A DNA stretch of 9,741 nt from Eubacterium sp. (lineage in GTDB: Bacteria; Bacillota; Clostridia; Lachnospirales; CAG-274), in contig JAJBVU010000253.1 of NCBI GenBank assembly GCA_020859645.1, forward strand, positions 1-9,741, written 5' to 3'. How positions within the stretch are numbered: the stretch's first letter is position 1; each line of letters begins with the position of its first letter. Of this stretch, positions 1-5,756 are shown one piece after another. Position numbers and translations under genes: made by a program. The notes beneath the pieces are model-generated. The model was not told the origin of the DNA and did no database searches. It saw only the letters and a list, made by a program, of their open reading frames with translations.

Positions 1-14
1 CATAAGAGGACATT

Positions 15-1319
15 ATGGAAGAAAACAATGAAAATAATGTAAATAACGAACAAAACGAAAAAAAGGAAAATAAGAAAAAAATACCCCTGCGTGGAATTGC
101 TTTAATAATAATTGCCGCCGCTGTTGTTATTTTTTTAGGCGGAAGAATTTATCACGGCTTTTTCAGCGCCACAGGCGGCAGCATAATCGGCGAAGCCATA
201 AACACAATCTCCTATGAACAGGGGGATAAAGCCGATTTCTGCGCCGTAGACGGAGGCATTTATTTCGTAACAAAGGACGGGGTTATGTTTTTAAACAATA
301 AGGGAACCTCCGCAAAGTGGCAGGATACATATACTATGATGAACCCTGTTATATCTAATGACGGCGACATTATAGGGGTCAGCGAAAAAGGCGGCAGTCA
401 GCTCTGCGTTTATTCAACGGCAGGCAGTCTCTACAAAATAGCCTCTGACAGCTCAATAATTTCCTTTGCGGTGAATAAAAAGGGCGGCTCGGCGCTTATC
501 TCCGAAACGGACACCGAATATACCATAACAGCCTATACTGAAAGCGGCTTTACGTCATTTATGGCAAAATCCCCCATAGAAGAAGGCTTGGCAATAGGCT
601 GCGACCTTTCGGACGACGGCACATATTTGGCGGTTTCCTACGTATATACAGGCTACACAGAGCTTGAATCCCGAATTGTTATATACAATCTTAAACAGGC
701 TGCCGACACAGATGCAAGCTTAGATGAAGAGAAGGAAATGGTTGCTTCCTTCATCCGCTCCGGTGAAATTTTAGGCATTGTAAGCTTTATGGATAATGAC
801 ACACTGGCTGCTTTATCCTCTTCCGAGCTTGTCTGCATAAACCTTTATACCGAAGGCAGCAATGTAAAATACAGCGAAAAATGGTCGCTGACCTTTAAAA
901 ACACCGTTAAAGCAATGGCATTTATGGGCAAAAAATACATAGCCCTTGCCTACGGCGAGAAAAACCTGAACTCCTCCGAAGCGGAAGAAAACAATACCCT
1001 TGCGGTTTATAACCTAAACGGAAAAGAGCTTTTTAAAACAGTCTTGGATAAGGATATTGAAGGTCTTTATTCAAACAAAAACACGGTTATTGCCAAAATG
1101 GGGCGTTCCTTCAGAGCCTTTAACAGCCGGGGAGGCAGAGTTCTTTCCTACACAGTGGCTCAGGATGTAAATAAGCTCCTGCTTTATGACAACAACAGCA
1201 AAGCGATTATAGCTGCTTCGAAAGAAGCTTATATAATGAACGTGAAATCAAAGGGCATAGGCACGGTTATTTCAAAGCTTAAAACCTCTGAAGATGATGA
1301 CAGCTCTAACGGAACGTAG
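15..1319 (+). CDS. DUF5711-like membrane-anchored beta-propeller protein
   Basis: Function unknown. The 434-residue product starts with an Asn/Glu/Lys-rich cytoplasmic stretch (residues 1-25), then one hydrophobic helix (about 27-44, RGIALIIIAAAVVIFLGG). The rest is a long exported part with short beta-rich repeats containing Gly-Asp-Gly and Asn-Lys-Gly turns, as in PQQ/WD-like propellers. Length, topology and position beside cvpA fit the DUF5711 family of Clostridia. That family call is from memory of its features, not from a search. A short purine-rich AGAGGA lies 4 bases before the ATG. The frame stops at UAG (1317-1319), but the same frame continues after it and after a second UAG (1332-1334) with acidic coding-like sequence to UAA at 1494-1496, so the C-terminus is probably truncated or recoded. 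It is the first gene of a rightward operon with cvpA and yigZ; the promoter lies outside the window. Confidence 0.65.
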   Translation: MEENNENNVNNEQNEKKENKKKIPLRGIALIIIAAAVVIFLGGRIYHGFFSATGGSIIGEAINTISYEQGDKADFCAVDGGIYFVTKDGVMFLNNKGTSAKWQDTYTMMNPVISNDGDIIGVSEKGGSQLCVYSTAGSLYKIASDSSIISFAVNKKGGSALISETDTEYTITAYTESGFTSFMAKSPIEEGLAIGCDLSDDGTYLAVSYVYTGYTELESRIVIYNLKQAADTDASLDEEKEMVASFIRSGEILGIVSFMDNDTLAALSSSELVCINLYTEGSNVKYSEKWSLTFKNTVKAMAFMGKKYIALAYGEKNLNSSEAEENNTLAVYNLNGKELFKTVLDKDIEGLYSNKNTVIAKMGRSFRAFNSRGGRVLSYTVAQDVNKLLLYDNNSKAIIAASKEAYIMNVKSKGIGTVISKLKTSEDDDSSNGT

Positions 1320-1496
1320 CTTGAAACGGAATAGATAAGCGAAGCCGAGGAAGAAACCGAACAGCCCTCGGAAAACTCGGACAGTTCGGCAGACAGCGGA
1401 GAAAATGAGGAAACAACGGCGGCGGCTGTTGAAAGCACCTCCGAAGAAGACATCTCTGAAGCTTCATCTGAAGCTGAACAGCCCGAAACAGAATAA
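1320..1496 (+). pseudogene. Detached in-frame acidic tail of the DUF5711-like gene
   Basis: Directly after the UAG at 1317-1319, the same frame runs 57 sense codons to UAA at 1494-1496, broken only by a second UAG at 1332-1334. The translation is almost wholly Glu, Ser, Thr, Ala, Asp and Gln with Pro (for example ISEAEEETEQPSENSDSS), a composition typical of disordered exported tails and unlikely for non-coding DNA. The UAA leaves a 20-base gap with a ribosome binding site before cvpA, the spacing expected in this compact operon. I infer that the ancestral gene ended at 1496 and that the tail is either lost by nonsense mutation or made through UAG suppression. No start codon or ribosome binding site supports its independent translation. 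Confidence 0.55.
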
Positions 1497-1516
1497 ACAG
1501 AAAAGGAGAAAAAACT

Positions 1517-2191
1517 ATGAACACATTATCAATTGTATTTGACGTGGGAATTTTGCTGTTAGTGGTAATCTGCGTGTGGCGTGGAATAACCCGAGGCTTT
1601 TTGCAGTCTGCGTTCCGGCTGGGTTCGGCAATTATTTCACTGCTTTTGGCAAAATGGCTCTACCCCTACACAAAGGTCTTTCTCGAAAAGATTTTAATTA
1701 AGGATTTTGTAAAATCCCTTATTTTAAATAAGCTTAATCTAAGCTCGGGAACCACCGATATTACGGAATATTCCGTAAACAGCCTAAACCTGCCGAATTT
1801 TATAAAAAATGCATTTTTAAACAGCGAATATTTAACCAAAATCAAAAACGATGCCACTGCTACACTGGCAAGCACAGTCAGCGAATTTGTAGCCGACTAT
1901 TCTCTTACGATTTTGGCTTATATAATTACATTTATACTGGTTGCCCTTGCTGTTTCATTTATACTTGCCATTCTCAACATTTTTTCAAGACTGCCTGTTA
2001 TTCACTTTTTCAACGTGAGTCTGGGCGGTATTTCGGGGCTTCTGACAGCCTTTATTATTGTTTGGGTTATTCTTACTGCAGTTAATTTCTTTGCGGCTAT
2101 TCCCGGAGATACTACTGTATTTGACGCTATAAACAACTCCGTAATTGCCCGGGTATTCTATAACTATAACCCCTTAAATCTCTTTCTTTAA
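1517..2191 (+). CDS. CvpA family membrane protein
   Basis: A 224-residue integral membrane protein of the CvpA (colicin V production) type. Hydrophobic segments are visible at about residues 4-22, 33-50, 127-152 and 168-195. The N-terminal motif RGITRGFLQSAFRLGSAIIS matches the family's usual Arg-Gly...Gly-Phe pattern after the first helix. A soluble loop of roughly 75 residues separates helices 2 and 3, as in Bacillota members. Family members have been linked to colicin V secretion, envelope homeostasis and biofilm formation, but the molecular role is not settled. AAAAGGAG sits 8 bases before the ATG, so the start is well supported. It lies 20 bases after the apparent ancestral end of the DUF5711-like gene and 24 bases before yigZ, within one operon. 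The stop is TAA. Confidence 0.8.
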   Translation: MNTLSIVFDVGILLLVVICVWRGITRGFLQSAFRLGSAIISLLLAKWLYPYTKVFLEKILIKDFVKSLILNKLNLSSGTTDITEYSVNSLNLPNFIKNAFLNSEYLTKIKNDATATLASTVSEFVADYSLTILAYIITFILVALAVSFILAILNIFSRLPVIHFFNVSLGGISGLLTAFIIVWVILTAVNFFAAIPGDTTVFDAINNSVIARVFYNYNPLNLFL

Positions 2192-2215
2192 GCTTAACCC
2201 GGAGGTAGTTGTTCT

Positions 2216-2842
2216 ATGCCCGAAATAACAAGCTATAAAACCATTGAAGGGTCTGCATCGGCTGAAATCGTGGTTAAAAAATCAAGATTTATTGCCAATG
2301 CCTTTCCCGTTTCTTCTGAGGAACAGGCTCAGACCCTAATAGAAAAAATGAAAAAGCAGTATTATGACGCAAGGCATAACTGCTACGCCTACCGTATAGG
2401 CAAGGACGGGAAGACCTTCCGCTATTCAGACGACGGAGAACCCCAGGGAACGGCGGGAATACCTATGCTTGACGTCCTCAGAGGAGAAAACATAACCGAA
2501 GCCCTTGTTGTGGTAACAAGATATTTCGGCGGTATTCTTTTGGGAACAGGTGGGCTTTCGAGAGCCTACAGCGGAACCGCAAAAGAGGGCATAATATCCG
2601 CAGGCATAATCGAAAAACGCCTTTGCAGAGAAATTATTATAACCGCAGACTACTCCCTTCATGGAAAGCTGACATATTTTCTCGCCAACAACAGCTGTAA
2701 AATCACTGATACGGTCTTTACGGACAAAATCACAATAACCGCCGCAGCCCCTGCGGAAAGGGCTGAAAAAACAGCCGCAGAAGTAATAAATATTACAAAC
2801 GGAAAAGCCTCCGCCGTATTGGGCGAAAGCTTCTTCGAATGA
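2216..2842 (+). CDS. yigZ: YigZ/IMPACT family (UPF0029) protein
   Basis: The 208-residue product has the full length and diagnostic blocks of the bacterial YigZ/YvyE branch of the IMPACT family: KKSRFIA near residues 21-27, ARHNCYAYR, then SDDGEPQGTAGIPML, then VVVTRYFGGILLGTGGLSRAY. These form the conserved N-terminal UPF0029 fold. The C-terminal third (from about residue 140) fits the smaller ferredoxin-like DUF1949 domain. Eukaryotic IMPACT regulates the GCN2 kinase; the bacterial proteins bind nucleic acid in vitro and their physiological role is uncertain. A GGAGG lies 10 bases before the ATG. It is last in the rightward operon, with a TGA stop. The frame past the TGA stays open for 40 codons into a GC-rich structured region, which I do not regard as coding. 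Confidence 0.92.
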   Translation: MPEITSYKTIEGSASAEIVVKKSRFIANAFPVSSEEQAQTLIEKMKKQYYDARHNCYAYRIGKDGKTFRYSDDGEPQGTAGIPMLDVLRGENITEALVVVTRYFGGILLGTGGLSRAYSGTAKEGIISAGIIEKRLCREIIITADYSLHGKLTYFLANNSCKITDTVFTDKITITAAAPAERAEKTAAEVINITNGKASAVLGESFFE

Positions 2843-2967
2843 GACGACAAGAACTGCTCTTGCCGAAATATTAAATTTAAGCCGATGGGTACAATCTCGG
2901 GTGGGGTGCCGGGGTTCGGGCGGCATCCGTCACCGGCTTTAGACGGTGACAAGTTACTTAAATAAAC
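2843..2967. other. GC-rich intergenic element with tandem hairpins
   Basis: This gap separates the convergent yigZ and hydG genes. Three inverted repeats follow one another: CAAGA/TCTTG (2848-2852 with 2858-2862), GGGTGCCG/CGGCATCC (2904-2911 with 2921-2928, one G-U pair, 9-base loop) and GTCACCG/CGGTGAC (2929-2935 with 2944-2950, 8-base loop). The last two abut exactly. The 47 bases from 2904 to 2950 are about 70% G+C by count, well above the flanking DNA. Neither strand has a U-run after a hairpin, so this is not a standard intrinsic terminator pair, although it could still end transcription. I do not recognise a riboswitch consensus. It could be a dispersed repeat or a small structured RNA. 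Confidence 0.5.
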
Positions 2968-4341
2968 TTAGAAAAACAAATCTCTTTCCCCTTTTTCAAG
3001 ACGAACAAGATTTTCTTTAACCTTCTCCCTTACCTTTTCGTTTTGAATAAGGGGAATTTTACTTTCTATAAGCTCATTTGCCTTAGCAGAAAATCTTTCA
3101 TTGCCGTAGTCTAATGAATATTCCTTAAGGGTCAAAAGAGCGTTGGGCAGACACACATTCTTAATATTTCCCGATTTGGCAAGGCTCATAAACCTGTCGC
3201 CGGTTCTGCCCTTTCGATAGCAGGCTGTGCAGAAGCTGGGAACAAGCCCTTCCTCCATAAGCCAATATATAATATCATCCGCATTTCTGCTGTCGTTCAA
3301 AATAAACTGTGAACCGCCCTTTTCTCTTTTGGTATATCCCCCAACCTCAACGGAAGAACCGCCGCTGATTTGAGAAATTCCCGTCTTAATAAGATCCTTT
3401 CTCATTTCCATGGTTTCTCTTGTGGAAATAATCATTCCCGTAAAGGGTACGGCAATTCTTATAAGAGCAACGAGCTTCTTGAAGTCCTCATCTGACACTG
3501 CATAGGGGAAGCTTTTGTCAACGCCCTCTGCGGAGCAAATTCTCGGCACCGAAATTGTGTGGAAGCCAACGCCGAATTTTTCCTCCAAATGTTCATTATG
3601 AAGCATAAGCCCCAAAATTTCATATTTATAGTCATAAAGCCCGAATAAAACTCCGCCCCCTACGTCGTCAATTCCCCCTTCCATAGCCCTGTCAAAGGCT
3701 GTGGTATGGTAGTAGTAATCTCTCTTAGGACCTGCTTCGTGATAAAATTCATATGTGTCTTTGTTATATGTTTCCTGAAAAAGAATATATGTGCCTATGC
3801 CTATTTCCTTAAGCTTTCTGTAGTTTTCAACGGTTGTTGCGGCGATGTTTACATTAACACGTCTTATTTCGCCGTTGCCAAGCTTCATATCATAAATTGT
3901 CTTTATGCATTCGAGAACATAGTCTATTGGGCAGTTTACCGGGTCCTCACCTGCTTCAAGGGCAAGTCTCTTATGCCCCATAGCCTCCAAAATTTTGACC
4001 TCGCTTCTGATCTCGTCCATAGTAAGCTTTTTTCTGTTAAATTTGTTGTCACACTTAAATCCGCAGTATTTACATCTGTTTACACAGTAGTCGCTTATGT
4101 AAAGAGGCGCAAAAAGAACTATTCTGTCGCCGTAAATATGCTCCTTAATTTTTCCCGCAATCTTAAAAATTCTCTCAAAATGCTTATCCTCGGCGTTTAT
4201 AAGAGCCGCTACCTCTTTGTGGTTAAGCCCTTCAAACCTTTCGGCTTTGTCAAGTATTTTCTCGATTTCATCATCGCTAGCCTTAACCGTCAAAAGCTCC
4301 TTAATATAGCTGTCATCGATAAAAAATTTTTCTTTCTCCAT
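2968..4341 (-). CDS. hydG: [FeFe]-hydrogenase maturase HydG (radical SAM tyrosine lyase)
   Basis: HydG cleaves tyrosine with SAM radical chemistry to p-cresol and dehydroglycine, then converts the latter to CO and cyanide bound to iron, supplying the synthon for the H-cluster. At 457 residues it is of normal length. The radical-SAM cluster motif CX3CX2C is at Cys86, Cys90 and Cys93 (CVNRCKYC). The HydG-specific C-terminal auxiliary-cluster motif CX2CX22C is at Cys371, Cys374 and Cys397; this separates HydG from ThiH, which lacks it. AAAGGAG lies about 7 bases before the ATG. The gene starts 1 base after the stop codon of the TM1266-type regulator, so the two are surely co-transcribed. hydE, hydF and the hydrogenase itself are not in the window. 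The stop is TAA. Confidence 0.95.
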   Translation of the reverse strand: MEKEKFFIDDSYIKELLTVKASDDEIEKILDKAERFEGLNHKEVAALINAEDKHFERIFKIAGKIKEHIYGDRIVLFAPLYISDYCVNRCKYCGFKCDNKFNRKKLTMDEIRSEVKILEAMGHKRLALEAGEDPVNCPIDYVLECIKTIYDMKLGNGEIRRVNVNIAATTVENYRKLKEIGIGTYILFQETYNKDTYEFYHEAGPKRDYYYHTTAFDRAMEGGIDDVGGGVLFGLYDYKYEILGLMLHNEHLEEKFGVGFHTISVPRICSAEGVDKSFPYAVSDEDFKKLVALIRIAVPFTGMIISTRETMEMRKDLIKTGISQISGGSSVEVGGYTKREKGGSQFILNDSRNADDIIYWLMEEGLVPSFCTACYRKGRTGDRFMSLAKSGNIKNVCLPNALLTLKEYSLDYGNERFSAKANELIESKIPLIQNEKVREKVKENLVRLEKGERDLFF

Positions 4342-4342
4342 T

Positions 4343-4594
4343 TTAATACTCCTTTTTTGAAAATGCCGCCTTAACCGTTACTCCCTGAATTTTGCCGAGC
4401 TTCCCTACGAATGAATTTATTTCGTCAAGCTCACCTGTAACAGTTATGGAAATTACCCCTACCCCCATATCCTTCATAGGTATTCCCATTCTTCCTCTTA
4501 CAATGCCTTTAAAGTCGGAAACAACTGCATTAAACTCCTCCTGCTCTCTCTCAGGCTCGTCTAAAACCGCTCCGATTACAGCAATTTTTTTCAA
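4343..4594 (-). CDS. TM1266-type iron-only hydrogenase system regulator (ACT-like)
   Basis: A small protein of 83 residues with an ACT/ferredoxin-like pattern: an initial strand KKIAVIGAVL, then a helix, the segment GIVRGRMGIPMKDMGVGVIS, and a final GKIQGVTVKAAF. Length and blocks match the TM1266 family, found beside hydrogenase maturation genes and proposed to be regulatory; its ligand is unknown. Start choice: the ATG at 4601-4603 directly abuts the AAGGAG (4604-4609), with no spacer. The in-frame TTG at 4592-4594 has a normal 9-base spacer and gives the usual family N-terminus, so I prefer it; the longer frame upstream to 4660 runs through the leader hairpin. It precedes hydG by 1 base and shares its promoter. 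Confidence 0.82.
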   Translation of the reverse strand: MKKIAVIGAVLDEPEREQEEFNAVVSDFKGIVRGRMGIPMKDMGVGVISITVTGELDEINSFVGKLGKIQGVTVKAAFSKKEY

Positions 4595-4614
4595 TAAAAT
4601 CATCTCCTTATAAG

Positions 4615-4694
4615 CACAAAAGAGCATACCGAAAGCTGCGGTATGCCCTGAATATCTCAATAATAAAATATCTCAATGATAAACATACCTTTCG
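4615..4694 (-). promoter_or_regulatory. Attenuator-like leader of the regulator-hydG operon
   Basis: In the leader transcript, GCATACCG (4646-4639) and CGGTATGC (4631-4624) form an 8-bp stem with a 7-base loop, followed by UCUUUUGUG, a weak terminator-like tail. An upstream segment CGAAAGGTATG (4694-4684) can instead pair with the same region: GTATG with CATAC (4645-4641) and CGAAAG with CTTTCG (4635-4630), leaving a 5-base bulge. The two folds exclude each other. The hairpin ends about 15 bases before the AAGGAG, so it could act on termination or on ribosome access. The pairing is seen directly; the regulatory role is inferred. I do not recognise a known riboswitch class. Confidence 0.4.
4651..4677. 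repeat. 11-bp direct repeat in the hydG operon leader
   Basis: AATATCTCAAT occurs twice on the + strand (4651-4661 and 4667-4677), 16 bases apart start to start. Both copies lie between the two alternative pairing segments of the leader. They would form the loop of the long alternative hairpin, or could be a DNA or RNA protein-binding site. The sequence is AT-rich, so chance is possible. Confidence 0.35.
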
Positions 4695-4744
4695 AATCAG
4701 ATTATTCTTTTCCGTCAGGAAGCTTTATTTTTCTCTGTAAGAAT

Positions 4745-4773
4745 ATTATAACTCAATAATTTAAAAAAGTAAA
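4745..4773 (-). promoter_or_regulatory. Sigma-A-type promoter of the regulator-hydG operon
   Basis: Leftward -35 TTTACT (4773-4768, four of six consensus matches), a 17-base spacer, and a perfect -10 TATAAT (4750-4745). Transcription would start near 4738, giving a leader of about 140 bases before the regulator start, long enough to contain the alternative hairpins. The -35 overlaps the AT-rich inverted repeat that follows the amidase stop. Confidence 0.6.
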
Positions 4774-4788
4774 TACTTTCTTTTTAAA
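4760..4788 (-). terminator. Possible AU-rich terminator after the amidase gene
   Basis: Three bases after the amidase stop, the leftward transcript can form AAAGTA/TACTTT (4779-4774 with 4771-4766, 2-base loop), extended by TTTAAA/TTTAAA (4788-4783 with 4765-4760) across a 3-base bulge. A run of six U (4768-4763) lies within the 3' arm. There are very few G-C pairs, so it is weak as a terminator. Confidence 0.35.
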
Positions 4789-4791
4789 TAG

Positions 4792-5625
4792 TCAACCTTT
4801 CGTAGTTACGGTAACGGTGTTGTTTTCATAGCCTACGGAAAAACAGCCCGTTACATCAGCCACGTCACGAAGCTTACAATAATTATAGCCCTTAAGATTT
4901 ACGCTTTCAAGGGTCTTTGACTCGCCGTCCGCCAAAACCTCTGTTTCCTTAACCTCATTATCAAGGCTGGGCTCCTTTGTGTCTGCGTTATACCCCACCT
5001 CAAAGCCTGCCTGAGCCATATCCGAAAGGCGGATATAATTGCTGCCGTCCTTTAAAATTCTGTCTACACTATAGCTTTTGCCGTTAATAGTCATATTAAT
5101 TGTTTCGGTCACTTCAGTCTCCTCCTCATTTTCAAAAAGTCTCGCCTTAAAGGCTGTCCAACTGTTCCCGTTTTCAACAAAGGGCGCAGGGCAGTTTTTG
5201 TGGGTTACGTCATAATGCCTTAAAACATTGTCCTTGCCTATTGAATATTTCTCAATGAGATATTTTAACAGCTTCACCGCCGTGTTAAGGGTTTCGGAGT
5301 TAAAATAATAATTTCCGGAGCTGTCCTTTTCGGAGCAAAGCTCAACCCCTAAGCTGTTTGAGTTTCTGCAGTCGGCATGATAATACTTGCCGCTTGTTCC
5401 GCAGTGCCACGCAATGTTTTTGTCCTCCACACACTGCCAAACAGAGCTTTCGTCTACGAAATAATGTGCCGAAGCACCTCTGTTTTCGCTTTTAAAATAA
5501 ACTGTGTTTCCATATGCCGTATCTCCGTTGTTCGCAGTATAATGCACAACAATATACTTAATTCTGTCAACACTGCCCGAGTTAAAATTTACCTCTGTCA
5601 GGTTTTTGTTTATTACAAAATCCAT
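4792..5625 (-). CDS. N-acetylmuramoyl-L-alanine amidase, endolysin-like
   Basis: This 277-residue protein has an Amidase_2 (T7-lysozyme/PGRP-like) zinc domain at about residues 20-165. It should cleave the bond between N-acetylmuramic acid and L-alanine in peptidoglycan. Likely zinc ligands are His28 (IVVHYTA), His137 and Cys145 (RHYDVTHKNCPAPF), with Glu95 in SLGVELC as the conserved acidic residue. After an acidic linker (about 165-175) comes a C-terminal domain with NMTINGKSY and two SNYIRLSD/YNYCKLRD blocks, matching the copper amine oxidase N-terminal-like stalk repeats common in clostridial wall proteins. I see no signal peptide or membrane segment, so export would need a holin, lysis or another route, as in phage endolysins. 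AAAGGAGG lies 7 bases before the ATG. It stands alone between the lepA terminator and the hydG operon promoter; no other phage gene is present. The stop is TGA. Confidence 0.88.
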   Translation of the reverse strand: MDFVINKNLTEVNFNSGSVDRIKYIVVHYTANNGDTAYGNTVYFKSENRGASAHYFVDESSVWQCVEDKNIAWHCGTSGKYYHADCRNSNSLGVELCSEKDSSGNYYFNSETLNTAVKLLKYLIEKYSIGKDNVLRHYDVTHKNCPAPFVENGNSWTAFKARLFENEEETEVTETINMTINGKSYSVDRILKDGSNYIRLSDMAQAGFEVGYNADTKEPSLDNEVKETEVLADGESKTLESVNLKGYNYCKLRDVADVTGCFSVGYENNTVTVTTKG

Positions 5626-5664
5626 TTCACTGCCTCCTTTTTTGCTTAATCTTAATACATAGTA

Positions 5665-5688
5665 TGTCTCAAAATTATTTTTGGGACA
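5665..5688. promoter_or_regulatory. Palindrome upstream of the amidase, candidate operator
   Basis: On the + strand, TGTCTCAAAA (5665-5674), a TTAT loop and TTTTGGGACA (5679-5688) form 10-base arms with one mismatch (a G-U pair in RNA from the + strand). It sits about 40 bases before the amidase start, just after the lepA terminator. It overlaps a weak leftward promoter candidate: TTGTCC as -35, 19-base spacer, TACTAT as -10. It matches no operator I know (not a LexA or CIRCE box). Confidence 0.35.
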
Positions 5689-5716
5689 AAAAAAGAACGC
5701 CGAAAAGACGTTCTTT
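5686..5716 (-). terminator. Rho-independent terminator after lepA
   Basis: On the leftward transcript, AAAGAACG (5716-5709) pairs with CGTTCTTT (5699-5692) around a 9-base loop, and a run of seven U (5694-5688) follows, partly shared with the stem. It starts 40 bases after the lepA stop and is a canonical intrinsic terminator for the cdaA-ybbR-lepA operon. Confidence 0.85.
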
Positions 5717-5756
5717 CTTATAATATAATCTTAAAAGCAGTGACACAAGATGACCT

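Noticed and set aside
1229..1524. Minus-strand Ser-rich frames opposite the DUF5711 tail
   Set aside because: Ser/Val runs mirror the Glu/Ser/Ala codons of the plus-strand tail. There is no ribosome binding site, and the plus-strand reading explains the composition and operon spacing better.
2877..2950. TPP, THF or c-di-GMP riboswitch in the GC-rich element
   Set aside because: A GGGGTGCC string resembles part of the TPP motif, but the CTGAGA and ACCTGAT-type conserved segments are absent. The position downstream of both genes also does not fit a cis riboswitch.
2659..2952. Minus-strand open frame of 97 codons over the end of yigZ
   Set aside because: It lies antisense to a well-conserved gene, lacks a recognisable domain, and its openness follows from yigZ codon usage and GC-rich sequence.
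2843..2965. Open 40-codon extension of yigZ past its TGA into the GC-rich element
   Set aside because: yigZ is already of full family length at the TGA, and the GC-rich stretch is also open on the minus strand, which is expected from composition. No sign of UGA recoding or of a selenocysteine element was recognised.
3706..4374. Plus-strand open frame of 222 codons opposite hydG
   Set aside because: Fully antisense to hydG, with low-complexity hydrophobic composition typical of a shadow frame; no domain recognised.
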